Positions 1 to 8,396 are shown, counted from the first letter of the stretch. The stretch is 64,000 nucleotides of DNA from Heliobacterium mobile (GCF_009720735.1 NZ_WNKU01000013.1:27221-91220); one strand, 5' to 3'. Program-made: numbers and translations. Notes: generated by a model from the letters alone, not told the origin.

Positions 1-30
1 AAAAAGGACTTTCCGATGGATCCCTTTTTT
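1..30 (-). terminator. weak candidate terminator after pseC
   Basis: Just past the pseC stop the minus strand can fold into an imperfect hairpin, an AAAAAGG arm with a CCTTTTT arm closing an inner TCC/GGA pair, and it ends in a T run. The stem is broken by an internal loop and the window ends here, so this is only a candidate end for the pseF-pseC unit. Confidence 0.35.
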
Positions 31-1241
31 TATAGACACGCCTTCACACCATCTCGCAAGCAATCGATCACACGCTCTTGCTCTGCATCGGTCAGTCCGT
101 AAAAAATAGGTAAGGATATGGAACGACGGTAGAATTGCTCCGCCTTAGGGCAAAGCCCTGCCGTATAGCCAAGACTGCGATAGTAGGGGTGTAAATAGAC
201 AGGCACGTAATGGACATTCACGCCAATTCCTCGACTACGGAGGTAATCATAAAGACTCTTGCGTCTCTCTCCAGAATGATCATTCTGGACACCGATCACA
301 TATAAATGCCATGCTGATTGTCGCCCTTCTCGCTTTCCGGGCAGTTGAATCCTTTCTTTTTCTGCGAGATCTTTCAATGCTTCGTCATAGCGTTCGGCGA
401 TCTCTCTTCGCCGTGTCAGAAAGCGATCCAGTTTTTCAAGCTGGCTCAGACCTAATCCGGCTTGGATATCGGTCAACCGGTAATTATAGCCGAGTTCCAC
501 CATCTCATAATACCAGTCGCCATCATTCCCGGCCATTTCCTCCGGTATCCGTGTGACGCCGTGGGTCCGAAACCGCTGCAGTTTCCGCCGCAATTGCAGA
601 TCGTCAGAGACCACCATACCGCCTTCGCCGGTCGTAATGTGTTTGACGGGGTGAAAAGAAAAACAGGTGAGGGAACTCACAGCACCGATCGGCTTTCCAT
701 GATAATAGGCACCGAGGGCATGGGCAGCGTCTTCAATGACCGTTAGGCCGTAATGGCAAGCCAGTTTATGAATCTCAGCCATATCCGCCGGCAAGCCTGC
801 GTAGTGAACAGCTACGATCGCTTTCGTTCGAGCGTTGATTAAGGGCTCCAATTGGGACACATGCATATTGCCTGTATCCGATTCCACGTCTGCAAAAACC
901 GGCTTGGCCCCTACGTAAAGAGCCGCATTGGCGGTAGCTGCAAACGTCATAGCCGGTACGATCACCTCGTCACCAGGGCCAAATCCGGAAGCTGAATAGG
1001 CTCCATGCAAGGCATCTGTCCCCGATGAAAAAGCCACGCCAAAAGCCGCCTGAACCCGTTGAGCGATTTTCGCTTCAAAACTATCCACAACAGGCCCTGT
1101 CGTCAGATAATCTTTTCGAAGGACCTCTGCGACGGCAGCAATATCTTCATCATCAATATGTTGACGAGCATAGGGAATAAAGGGTCTCACGCTCATATGT
1201 TTTCCATCGGCCGAAAGGCCACTTCCTTTCTTATGTTCCAT
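30..1241 (-). CDS. pseC: PseC-type PLP sugar aminotransferase (pseudaminate pathway)
   Basis: Likely UDP-4-amino-4,6-dideoxy-N-acetyl-beta-L-altrosamine transaminase, the second step of pseudaminic acid synthesis, using PLP and glutamate in the cytoplasm. The 403-residue protein has the whole DegT/DnrJ/EryC1 fold. Near the N-terminus is IPYARQHIDDEDIAAVAEVL followed by DYLTTGP, typical of PseC; SSGTDALH binds phosphate; VIEDAAHALG carries the PLP-contacting Asp; FSFHPVKHITTGEGG holds the Schiff-base lysine. The start has a CAGGA site; an in-frame ATG at 1196 would give a shorter form beginning MSVRPFIPYARQ, which fits the family equally well. It lies 30 nt after the cytidylyltransferase. PseB, which makes its substrate, is not in the window. 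Other 4-keto-sugar aminotransferases of the same family are the alternative. Confidence 0.88.
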   Translation of the reverse strand: MEHKKGSGLSADGKHMSVRPFIPYARQHIDDEDIAAVAEVLRKDYLTTGPVVDSFEAKIAQRVQAAFGVAFSSGTDALHGAYSASGFGPGDEVIVPAMTFAATANAALYVGAKPVFADVESDTGNMHVSQLEPLINARTKAIVAVHYAGLPADMAEIHKLACHYGLTVIEDAAHALGAYYHGKPIGAVSSLTCFSFHPVKHITTGEGGMVVSDDLQLRRKLQRFRTHGVTRIPEEMAGNDGDWYYEMVELGYNYRLTDIQAGLGLSQLEKLDRFLTRRREIAERYDEALKDLAEKERIQLPGKREGRQSAWHLYVIGVQNDHSGERRKSLYDYLRSRGIGVNVHYVPVYLHPYYRSLGYTAGLCPKAEQFYRRSISLPIFYGLTDAEQERVIDCLRDGVKACL

Positions 1242-1271
1242 CTAATCCTGTTGCCTTCGTCGCCATGAGTT

Positions 1272-2027
1272 TTAGTCCCTCTGTACAATCGGCTGCAAAT
1301 CTTCCGGTTGTACATTTTTTTGGACCACGCCATCGTTAAGTCGCGCCCACTGTGGATTCTCATCAAGCCACGCCAAAACAGTGGGAACAGAGACGATCCT
1401 GCCGGGGCGGTAAAACCGGTCATAAATCTCCGCCAACAATTGGTAGTCTAACGGTTCATCGACGCACAGCCGATACTGGGGACGTCGGTAGATTTCCGGC
1501 ACTGGACAGCGGGCCACCTTATATAGACCGGAATGATAGAGATGGAAGGTCACATGCTCCCGAGCTGCCGGATATCTTCCATCACGATGAGCCTCTTCCA
1601 GAGCATCCCGTGAGAATACCTCCGTATCGAGACCACGAGGCCCACCTTCGACGGCTAGATAGTCGAACGGTTGGGCTTGGAAGTAATCAATCGCCGATCC
1701 AACTACATCGGGATCAATGAGCGGGCAGTCCGCAGTGATGCGCACGATCCTATCCGCCCCTACCTCCTGAGCACAACCGACATAGCGCGAAAGGACATCG
1801 CTCTCATCCCCTCGAAATACATAGATGCCCCATTGCCGCGCTATTTCGGCTAAAGAATCGTCCGCCGCCAGATGGCTTGTGGCTAAGCACAAGACTTGAG
1901 CCTCCCGAACCCGCTTTAACCGATCAAATATATGCCAAAGAACTGGCTTTCCTGACAACGGTTTGAGCACTTTTCCTGGAAGACGGGTAGATCCCATCCG
2001 GGCCTGAACGATAATGGCTGTAGACAT
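1272..2027 (-). CDS. CMP-sugar cytidylyltransferase, SpsF/PseF type
   Basis: Probable nucleotidyltransferase activating a nonulosonate, most likely CMP-pseudaminate synthesis given PseC next door and PseI at 13.5 kb. The start MSTAIIVQARMGSTRLPGK contains the family's nucleotide-binding loop, and ITADCPLIDP holds the Asp that would bind the metal. The longer reading frame upstream to 2147 is rejected: an AGGAGGT site at 2034-2040 stands 6 nt before the ATG at 2025-2027, and the extra 40 residues resemble nothing. The protein is about 250 residues, normal for SpsF-like enzymes. SpsF of Bacillus spore-coat polysaccharide operons is the closest named relative I recognise, so the exact sugar is inferred from context. 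Confidence 0.78.
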   Translation of the reverse strand: MSTAIIVQARMGSTRLPGKVLKPLSGKPVLWHIFDRLKRVREAQVLCLATSHLAADDSLAEIARQWGIYVFRGDESDVLSRYVGCAQEVGADRIVRITADCPLIDPDVVGSAIDYFQAQPFDYLAVEGGPRGLDTEVFSRDALEEAHRDGRYPAAREHVTFHLYHSGLYKVARCPVPEIYRRPQYRLCVDEPLDYQLLAEIYDRFYRPGRIVSVPTVLAWLDENPQWARLNDGVVQKNVQPEDLQPIVQRD

Positions 2028-2033
2028 GAGAGC

Positions 2034-2040
2034 ACCTCCT
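2034..2040 (-). promoter_or_regulatory. ribosome binding site fixing the cytidylyltransferase start
   Basis: The minus strand reads AGGAGGTGCTCTCATG. This near-perfect anti-16S match at ideal spacing decides for the ATG at 2027 over the upstream in-frame start at 2147. Confidence 0.8.
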
Positions 2041-2169
2041 GCGTAAATTACCCTATCTATTGAAACATTCTTTTCTATCTCATTCTGTATCGTAGCGGAA
2101 GCGGCAAGAGTTAATCTCATTCTCTGTATAAAGTGGCCATTACCCAAACTTTTGTTTGCCCGGTGAAAG

Positions 2170-3303
2170 TTACCGCAGAACTTGTCTGCTTGGTAACTCC
2201 CTGGGATCTAATACAGAAAACCGTACCGCCGGTTCAGCATCTCGGTTGCCGAGATAATAGAGAGTAACTAATTTCTCATCCACCCAAGCCAAATCTGCAT
2301 ATCCACCATCATAGGGATTCCCTGAATAAAAATCTAACAGTTTTCTTCCGGTAAGACCGTATTCACCGAAATCGGTCTGTTTCGCTTTTCCTGTCGATAG
2401 ATCAGATAACGGATTGAACTCTGCCAATCCTACGGCACTTTGATTTATTGTCATTAACCTGCGGTAAGCTAACAAAATTTGCCCCTTTTGATGAATCGCC
2501 ATTGGGGCATGCGCCATGGAAAATAGTTTCTTGGGAGGAGACCACTGTAATAAGTCCGTTGACTCAGTCACCCAGATTCCAAAGGGCCCATTATCCTGCC
2601 GCATGAACATATAGTAGCTATGACCGTCAAAGACAATGGAGCTTTCGTTGAGGATCACTTCCCGGGGGTAATCAGTGATCGTCGCTAACAGGTCCCAATG
2701 ATGCCCATCGTCCGTCACTAACAAAAACGGTCGTATCACTGGTTCACCTTTTCGCTGTCCATAGGCGGGAAAAACATATCCCCGGCTTGATGTAAAGGAC
2801 TTACCATAAAAAACGAACCAATCGATCGAGGGGATCGTCACAGGCCACCGATCATCGAAATCCGGTTCAGCGGCAAAAGAAACAGTCGGAGCGATAGCTT
2901 TTCCTGGAATATAGGTCCGTGTGCAGAGGGAGAACCGGTTCTCATCGAGTCGTGATACAATTGCATCCAACTCATTCTCACTAGAAAAGACAACCGTTCC
3001 GCAAGACTCCCAAGATTCATCAGAATCTCTGTAGGCCTTAACACGGCGACGTGTCTTCGAAATCCACCTCGAAAAAGAGTTACCACTCGTCAAACGAAGC
3101 GACCTATCTTTTAACTGATGAAAGAATTCCTCTTTCTCCAGGATGATTTCCCGAACGACACCGTCCATTCCGTGACATTGACGTTTATCTTTAGTCCCTT
3201 GGCGATAGTAGATGTACAGCTTTCCTTTATGCTCTACGAACGTAGGAAACGAAGAATATACATTTTTACGGCGAGGCACCAATGTCGCAACCTGCACATT
3301 CAC
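2170..3303 (-). CDS. sialidase-like / glycosidase-type beta-propeller protein
   Basis: 377 residues with no signal peptide, so probably cytoplasmic. The sequence is a string of beta-strand-rich repeats like those in five- or six-bladed propellers of sialidases and GH32/43-type glycosidases. TDDGHHW around residue 205 resembles an Asp box, and SMAHAPMAIH, LAYRR and YDGGYADLAWVD look like propeller blades. The start is a GTG after AGAGGTGT; a second in-frame GTG two codons on is equally possible. It opens the unit leading to the cytidylyltransferase and PseC, behind a good sigma-A promoter. A sialidase fold beside nonulosonate genes suggests binding or hydrolysis of a nonulosonate glycoside, but no complete catalytic Arg triad could be assigned by eye. 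Confidence 0.55.
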   Translation of the reverse strand: MNVQVATLVPRRKNVYSSFPTFVEHKGKLYIYYRQGTKDKRQCHGMDGVVREIILEKEEFFHQLKDRSLRLTSGNSFSRWISKTRRRVKAYRDSDESWESCGTVVFSSENELDAIVSRLDENRFSLCTRTYIPGKAIAPTVSFAAEPDFDDRWPVTIPSIDWFVFYGKSFTSSRGYVFPAYGQRKGEPVIRPFLLVTDDGHHWDLLATITDYPREVILNESSIVFDGHSYYMFMRQDNGPFGIWVTESTDLLQWSPPKKLFSMAHAPMAIHQKGQILLAYRRLMTINQSAVGLAEFNPLSDLSTGKAKQTDFGEYGLTGRKLLDFYSGNPYDGGYADLAWVDEKLVTLYYLGNRDAEPAVRFSVLDPRELPSRQVLR

Positions 3304-3329
3304 ACACCTCTTTCTGTGTAGTGTATCAA

Positions 3330-3358
3330 ATTATACCTTTTTACCCAGGCGTAAACAA
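3330..3358 (-). promoter_or_regulatory. sigma-A promoter for the sialidase-like/pseF/pseC unit
   Basis: On the minus strand TTGTTT (3353-3358), a 17-nt spacer and a perfect TATAAT (3330-3335) lie about 27 nt upstream of the GTG start at 3303. Spacing and the -10 box match the vegetative consensus; the -35 has four of six consensus bases. Confidence 0.7.
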
Positions 3359-3455
3359 CCAACGGGAACTGTTGACCAAGACTTCTCAAGGGGACTCCGT
3401 ATTTTAACGATAATAAATACATCGATCGACATGCCACCGGAAAGGACGGATCTCC

Positions 3456-6400
3456 ATGCGTATTCAATCGTATTCAACGGGAACCGCTCGTCCTGATATT
3501 GATCCATCCCTTGAACTTCAACAAGGAGAAGTATATACAGGAAACCTTAAGAAGCTCACTTCAGCCCAAGAAGGTGTCATTCAAATCCGGGGGCAGGATG
3601 TACAAGTCCGCTTTGAAGGCAACCCTCCAAAAGGAGATCGTTTTGCACTGGAAATCACCGGTTCTAACGGGAGTACTGTTCAAGTTAAAGTTCTTGAAGC
3701 CCCCCCCAGCAACAACTCAACTGCCCGCTCCAGTGAACCGGATATCGGAAGCATTATCCGTACCTTCGGAGTGACTCCTTCCGAAGATTTGACCCAGGCG
3801 ACACGCCTCGTGATGGAGCGTGGACGGCCACTGAACAAAGACACCATTCAGGAACTGAAAAGCTTTTTGGATAAAACACCGGGCTCTTCAGCAGATAAAC
3901 TTAAAACAGTCCAGGCACTGCTTAATAAAAACCTAGAGGTTACATTCCCACAGCTAAAGGCAGTTCAAGAAGCTTTGAATGGTCGTCCTCTCGGACAAGT
4001 ACTCGTCGATTTAGCGAGTCAGCTTGATCCCGAGTGGAATATTCCACAACCATCAAATGTTTCCACAAGCCCGTCTGTTACTCCCTCCGAATCATCGATA
4101 CCACCTTCATCCACCTCAACATCCCAATCGCCCAAAGAAGCGTTGGCCCAAGTTTTATCGACCATCTCCAGAAGCTCCAGCCTCACAGAATCAATCAAAG
4201 TCGTCCAAGACTTAACCCGTCAATTATCAACAAATGGGCAGGTTGATCGTCCTATTGCGGTTGTGCTAGAGCGTGCCGTCTCGGAGGCACATATCTTCGC
4301 CTCTGTAGGCCGTGACCAAGCAGGTTCTGAGCGTCTTCAGCAGGCTCTCAAACAGGTACTGAAAAGCTTGCCGGAAAATCCTCCCTCAGCCCCTGCCACC
4401 CCCACTCCATCTGCTCCTTCCCCTCCTGCATTAACATCGCCAACGCAATCGGCACAAACCTTACCGGCCCGCCAGCAAGCGGACACCTCCGCAAAACCAC
4501 CTTCCCAGCCAACATCAGTCGGCAACATTCTATCGCCGAAAGAACAGGTGTCCCAGGCTTTATCCACTGTCTCCAAAAGCTCCAACATGATGGAGTCAAT
4601 CAAAGTCGTCCAGGACTTAGCCCGTCAATTATCGACAAATGGGCAGGTTGATCGTCCCATTGTGGTTGCGCTAGAACGTGCCGTCTCGGAGGCACAAATC
4701 TTTGCCTCCGTAGGCCGTGACCAAGCAAGTTCTGAACGCCTTCAACATGTTCTCAAACAGATACTGGGAAAATTACCTGAAAATCCACCTGCTATCTCTA
4801 CCTTTCCTTCTACATCTACACCTCCCCCCCCTGCTTTGACATCACCAACGCAATCGGTACAATCCTTACCGTTGAGTATCGGTTCAAGACCGGCTAACTC
4901 CGATGCGACGATGAAGATATACCTCACCCAGGCTGCTGCTATCATCCGCCAAGTACCCGATCTCAACCAAGCGCTTCGACAAATCAGTGATACACTTGCA
5001 GCTAACAGGGAGATAGATCCAGAATTAGCCATCAAAGTTGAGCAACAACTGGATAGCGCACGCCAACTTCAGCAAAAAGGCTACGAAGGCCTTGCCCGAG
5101 AACGTCTAAGCCAGTCTTTGGAACAGATGGCTCGCCAGCAAGCAAACAGCTTCACAAAACCACCTTCCTATCCAACATCAGTCAGCAATGTTCCCTCAGC
5201 GAAAGAGTCGGTAGCGCAAGCTTTTTCCACCGTCTCCAAAAGCTCCAACCTGACAGAGTCAATCAACGTCGTTCCCTCTAATGAAACAACCAAGTCGCTG
5301 TTGATAAACGCTGCGACGGTGGCTCGGCAAGAAACAGATCTCAGTAAAGCAATCGGCTGGATTAGAGATGCCGTTACTGCCAATCGAACGATCGAGCCTG
5401 CGTTGTCCATGAAGGTGCAACAACAACTAAGTAACGCCAGTCAACTTCAACAAAAGGGTTACGAGCGTCTTGCTCGCGAGCACTTAAGTCAGTTTTTGGA
5501 ACAGATGGTCCGCGAAGAAGCGGATTCTCCCGCAAAACCAACTTCCCATCCACAATCTGCTGGGAATTTTATATCCACGAAAGATCAGGTAGCCCAAGTC
5601 TATTCGACGGTCTCCAATAGTTCTAACGTGGCCGAGTCGACCAAACTTGTCCAGGACTTAGTAAGACAGTTATCGACAAATGGGCAGGTGAACCGTCCCA
5701 TTGTAGTTGCACTAGACAAGGCCGTCTCTGATGCTCGCACCCTTGCGTCCACAGGACAGGAGCAATTGGGCAACGCCCGCCTCATCCAAGCACTCGGTCA
5801 GGTAACAGAAGAGCTACAAAAGCTTTTCTCTAAATCATCCCCGACGTCATCACTGTTAGACATTGCTCAATCGCCGGCGACAGCTCAGTCATCTCAAACT
5901 ACTCCCTTAGCCCAAACCGACCCATTTCTACAAGCGGCCTCAGAACCTTCATCAACTCCAGCCGACTCACCGGAGGAGTTTGAAAAAATCGTCTCCCAAG
6001 CCTATGCGGAAGCGCTGGAAATGGGCGGTATTCAACTCCCCGCTAAAAATTATCTCGTCACCGAAATCACCCAACGGTTGAGCCAAGCAACCCAAGACTT
6101 CCGCAACCTCAAACGGGAAGTTGTCCGCAACATCGATAGCATTTCACAGGTCTTACAAAACAACCGCAACTACGTTCTCCCCTTGGTCAAACCACTGCTC
6201 GAATCCACCATCGATATCTTAGATAATGCAATCCTCAAAAGTGACATCACACTTTTCACCGATATGGGTACGGAAAAGAAACTGATGGTCGCCAGCAGTC
6301 GTCTCGCAGAGGCTCGGAATTTTCTCAGCCAGGGTAACAACGGTAAAGCCCAGGAGATCCTAACCGAAGTAAAAGACCTCCTCGAAAACCTCAACTGGCG

Positions 6401-7385
6401 GCCATCCGATGTAAAAGTCCGGCGCATCCTCACAGACAGCGGTCTCTTCTCCTTCGATAAAAACCCTATGGAACGGTTAGGACGACAGATGGACCAAGTC
6501 CTAAGTGCTTTATCCATTCCTAACAGTCCAAGCAGAGATTCGTCCCTGGCGCCCTCCTCATCCCCCGCTTCCGGTTCGGGAAATACTGCTGGAGCAACAA
6601 CAGAACCTTCTGCCCGTGATATTTATAATCTCATTCGCACGTTGGGCCTCAATCATGACAGTGAAGTTGCCCAGTCGCTGGCGAGCAACCGTCAAACAAA
6701 TCTATCTTCGGAAGCCCAGAACCTCAACTCTTCCCGATTTACCGACCAGGACGGCGGAAGCGGCACCCATTCTCAACAATCCTTCAACCAAAATCCTAAC
6801 TCTGACCAGGATAAATATTCACATAACCTCAAATCCACCCTACTGCAACTGGCCAAGAGCGACAGTCCCTTACCGCCATCTGTCCACGCCTTAGCCGAAC
6901 AGGCCTTAAACAACCTTACAGGCCAGCAACTCCTCAGCAAAAGCGACATTGGCACCAATATGCAATCACTCTTTTTTAACCTGCCCATGCTCCTTGGAAA
7001 CCAAGTTGAAAGTCTACAAGTCTGGGTCAACGGACGCAATGAGCGGCAAAAAATGAACTGGGAAAATTGTAATCTCTACTTCCTGATCGATACACCCCAA
7101 TACGGCGATACCGGTATTGCCCTCTCCGCCGTGGACCGCAATCTTTCTATCACCTTGAAGAATGACAAAGACGATTTTAAAGAAAAGGTCGCTTCTTTGG
7201 TCGAAAAATGTAAGGAGAACCTGAAAAAGATCGGTTATAATATTTCATCAGTGCAGTTCACAGGGTTGACCGAAGAAAAAAGCACGGCTACAACTGGTGA
7301 AGCTTTTTCCCAGATCAATATCACCCCTGGTACTAAGCCAACGGCAGCAAAAGTCACTCAAGGGGGATTCAGCTTCAAAATCTAA
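3456..7385 (+). CDS. large FliK-like flagellar hook-length control family protein with internal repeats
   Basis: 1309 residues. Residues about 1-85 form a small beta-rich domain (TGNLKKLTSAQEGVIQIRGQ). The middle is a long Ser/Thr/Pro/Gln-rich region with repeated helical units (see repeat entries). The last 150 residues, roughly FNLPMLLGNQVESLQVWVNG through LKKIGYNISSVQFTGL, resemble the FliK/Flg_hook C-terminal domain that tells the export gate to switch substrate. The following gene is a FlhB C-terminal homologue, the partner of FliK, which supports the call; Bacillus ylqG-ylqH is a comparable pair. The ATG follows GGAAAGGACGG. FliK proteins are usually 350-500 residues, so this is very long and the excess is the repeat region. 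Whether it measures the hook or acts as a second FliK-type protein cannot be told here. Confidence 0.65.
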   Translation: MRIQSYSTGTARPDIDPSLELQQGEVYTGNLKKLTSAQEGVIQIRGQDVQVRFEGNPPKGDRFALEITGSNGSTVQVKVLEAPPSNNSTARSSEPDIGSIIRTFGVTPSEDLTQATRLVMERGRPLNKDTIQELKSFLDKTPGSSADKLKTVQALLNKNLEVTFPQLKAVQEALNGRPLGQVLVDLASQLDPEWNIPQPSNVSTSPSVTPSESSIPPSSTSTSQSPKEALAQVLSTISRSSSLTESIKVVQDLTRQLSTNGQVDRPIAVVLERAVSEAHIFASVGRDQAGSERLQQALKQVLKSLPENPPSAPATPTPSAPSPPALTSPTQSAQTLPARQQADTSAKPPSQPTSVGNILSPKEQVSQALSTVSKSSNMMESIKVVQDLARQLSTNGQVDRPIVVALERAVSEAQIFASVGRDQASSERLQHVLKQILGKLPENPPAISTFPSTSTPPPPALTSPTQSVQSLPLSIGSRPANSDATMKIYLTQAAAIIRQVPDLNQALRQISDTLAANREIDPELAIKVEQQLDSARQLQQKGYEGLARERLSQSLEQMARQQANSFTKPPSYPTSVSNVPSAKESVAQAFSTVSKSSNLTESINVVPSNETTKSLLINAATVARQETDLSKAIGWIRDAVTANRTIEPALSMKVQQQLSNASQLQQKGYERLAREHLSQFLEQMVREEADSPAKPTSHPQSAGNFISTKDQVAQVYSTVSNSSNVAESTKLVQDLVRQLSTNGQVNRPIVVALDKAVSDARTLASTGQEQLGNARLIQALGQVTEELQKLFSKSSPTSSLLDIAQSPATAQSSQTTPLAQTDPFLQAASEPSSTPADSPEEFEKIVSQAYAEALEMGGIQLPAKNYLVTEITQRLSQATQDFRNLKREVVRNIDSISQVLQNNRNYVLPLVKPLLESTIDILDNAILKSDITLFTDMGTEKKLMVASSRLAEARNFLSQGNNGKAQEILTEVKDLLENLNWRPSDVKVRRILTDSGLFSFDKNPMERLGRQMDQVLSALSIPNSPSRDSSLAPSSSPASGSGNTAGATTEPSARDIYNLIRTLGLNHDSEVAQSLASNRQTNLSSEAQNLNSSRFTDQDGGSGTHSQQSFNQNPNSDQDKYSHNLKSTLLQLAKSDSPLPPSVHALAEQALNNLTGQQLLSKSDIGTNMQSLFFNLPMLLGNQVESLQVWVNGRNERQKMNWENCNLYFLIDTPQYGDTGIALSAVDRNLSITLKNDKDDFKEKVASLVEKCKENLKKIGYNISSVQFTGLTEEKSTATTGEAFSQINITPGTKPTAAKVTQGGFSFKI
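4128..4385 (+). repeat. repeat A copy 1 inside the FliK-like gene
   Basis: Codes for SPKEALAQVLSTISRSSS onward through RQLSTNGQVDRP to LPENPP. It aligns without gaps to copy 2, 405 nt downstream, and is nearly identical over the section encoding VVQDL, RQLSTNGQVDRPI and FASVGRDQA. Confidence 0.85.
4533..4790 (+). repeat. repeat A copy 2 inside the FliK-like gene
   Basis: Codes for SPKEQVSQALSTVSKSS through RQLSTNGQVDRPIV to LPENPP. Most differences from copy 1 are third-position or conservative changes, so the duplication is fairly recent or kept uniform by recombination. A partial copy (SAKESVAQAFSTVSKSSNL) lies at about 5196-5276 and a more diverged full copy at about 5574-5826. Confidence 0.85.
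4901..5190 (+). repeat. repeat B copy 1 inside the FliK-like gene
   Basis: Codes for a different helical unit: QAAAIIRQ, TLAANREIDPELAIKVEQQL, RQLQQKGYEGLARERLSQ. A second copy follows 378 nt later. Confidence 0.75.
5279..5568 (+). repeat. repeat B copy 2 inside the FliK-like gene
   Basis: Codes for NAATVARQ, AVTANRTIEPALSMKVQQQL and SQLQQKGYERLAREHLSQ, matching repeat B copy 1 along its length. A and B units alternate, so an A-B block was probably duplicated as one. Confidence 0.75.
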
Positions 7386-7390
7386 AAAAA

Positions 7391-7424
7391 GCCCCCGGTA
7401 TCCGCCGGGGGCTGCTCATTTTTT
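7391..7424 (+). terminator. rho-independent terminator after the FliK-like gene
   Basis: A perfect 8-bp stem GCCCCCGG/CCGGGGGC with a 6-nt loop (7391-7412) begins 6 nt after the stop codon, with TTTTTT at 7419-7424. The T run is set back about 6 nt, so termination may be partial and allow some read-through into the FhlB gene. Confidence 0.65.
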
Positions 7425-7430
7425 ACTCAC

Positions 7431-7458
7431 TCAAGGGAACGGGCGAATTCAACGATAA
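7431..7458 (+). promoter_or_regulatory. weak sigma-28-like promoter candidate before fhlB
   Basis: TCAA, 16 nt, AACGATAA resembles the SigD consensus TAAA-N15/16-GCCGATAA but with mismatches in both boxes. It is suggested by position only, between the terminator and the fhlB start. Confidence 0.25.
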
Positions 7459-7499
7459 TTATCCTAGATGAATGCCCCTGTAGAAACGAGGAACACCTA

Positions 7500-7802
7500 A
7501 TGAACTACCGTTTCTTTAATCAAAAACAAAAAAAAGAAATCGGCGGGCCCACGGCAGCCGCCCTTCGTTATGATGCCAACAGCGATACGCCGGTGGTCAT
7601 TGCCCAAGGTAAGGGGCATCTCGCTCGAAAAATCATCGACCTTGCAAAAGAAAAAAATATCCCGATCCAAGAAGATACGTTGCTGGTAGAAAACTTAATC
7701 GATATGGATCTTGGCGACACCATCCCCCCTCAACTGTACCTAGTCATCGCCGAAATCCTTCTACTTCTTGAAGATATGGAAAATCACCAAAGTATACAGT
7801 AA
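7500..7802 (+). CDS. fhlB: FhlB: free-standing FlhB cytoplasmic C-terminal domain homologue
   Basis: The 100-residue protein matches the part of FlhB that lies after its self-cleavage site. It starts close to that point (GPTAAALRYDANSDTPVVIAQ) and continues with GKGHLARKIIDLAKE, NIPIQED and the closing IPPQLYLVIAEILLLL. There is no NPTH motif and no membrane segment, so it cannot cleave itself and looks like a pre-cut FlhB tail. In Bacillus and other Bacillota the corresponding YlqH/FhlB can partly stand in for that domain in the flagellar export gate. It follows the FliK-like gene, the expected partner. The ATG is preceded by GAGGA at 10 nt or so. Confidence 0.85.
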   Translation: MNYRFFNQKQKKEIGGPTAAALRYDANSDTPVVIAQGKGHLARKIIDLAKEKNIPIQEDTLLVENLIDMDLGDTIPPQLYLVIAEILLLLEDMENHQSIQ

Positions 7803-7817
7803 GGCAGTGATACATCA

Positions 7818-8255
7818 ATGGAAGTCAATAAAATTGGCAAAACCGGAGCGGTAAACAAAAAAAACAATCCCGAAGTCCCAACAGAAAAGATATCCTTCTC
7901 CGAAATCATGGCCCAACGGCGAGACCACATGAATACAGAGAAATACTCCAAAATGGTAGAAAAGATTGAAGACCAAGGCAATATCCTCGCTCAATCTCGG
8001 ACCGTTGAAGACCTAAAAAAATACAAAGAACTGGTTAAGCAATTCATGGATGATGTCATTAAAGACGGCCTCAAGCTAGAAGAACGGCGTGGCTTCAATC
8101 GCCGGGGACGAGCCAAGATTTACAAAATCGTCACCAAAGTGGACGAAAAGCTTCTTGAACTCACAGACCATGTCCTAAAAAAACAAGCCAACGGCCTGAA
8201 AATCCTCGGACTCGTCGGTGAGATTAAAGGTTTGCTGGTCGATACGTACACCTAA
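7818..8255 (+). CDS. YaaR family (DUF327) protein
   Basis: 145 residues, highly charged and mostly helical. It matches the YaaR/DUF327 family through SFSEIMAQRR, LAQSRTVEDLKKYKELVKQF, the basic RRGFNRRGRAKIYKIV block and VDEKLLELTD. These proteins are found in Bacillota, often beside flagellar or DNA-metabolism genes; their biochemical role is unknown. It starts 15 nt after fhlB and is probably co-transcribed with it. The likely ribosome site, AAGG, is rather far from the ATG (about 12 nt). No signal peptide or membrane helix. Confidence 0.8.
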   Translation: MEVNKIGKTGAVNKKNNPEVPTEKISFSEIMAQRRDHMNTEKYSKMVEKIEDQGNILAQSRTVEDLKKYKELVKQFMDDVIKDGLKLEERRGFNRRGRAKIYKIVTKVDEKLLELTDHVLKKQANGLKILGLVGEIKGLLVDTYT

Positions 8256-8297
8256 GCGAGAATCGGTAGAAAAAAGACGATGAACCCAAAAACAGGC

Positions 8298-8325
8298 TAA
8301 ACTTTCTCAAGAATAAACCCGATAA
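8298..8325 (+). promoter_or_regulatory. sigma-28 (SigD) promoter for fliS-flagellin
   Basis: TAAA (8298-8301), a 16-nt spacer and CCCGATAA (8318-8325) differ from the SigD consensus TAAA-N15/16-GCCGATAA at one base. The site is 88 nt upstream of fliS. No other promoter-like sequence lies before the flagellin gene, so the two genes probably form one late-flagellar operon. Confidence 0.78.
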
Positions 8326-8396
8326 TAAAAGAGATTTACATTGCTATATCGGAACGAAACGTTTCGCTTTTACAAATGAGCATGCATTTAAATCCG

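Noticed and set aside
1193..1423. Minus-strand frame between pseF and pseC
   Set aside because: Overlaps both genes in another frame with no homology or ribosome site.
2028..2147. N-terminal extension of the cytidylyltransferase
   Set aside because: A strong AGGAGGT site marks the start at 2027 and the extra 40 residues do not resemble the family.
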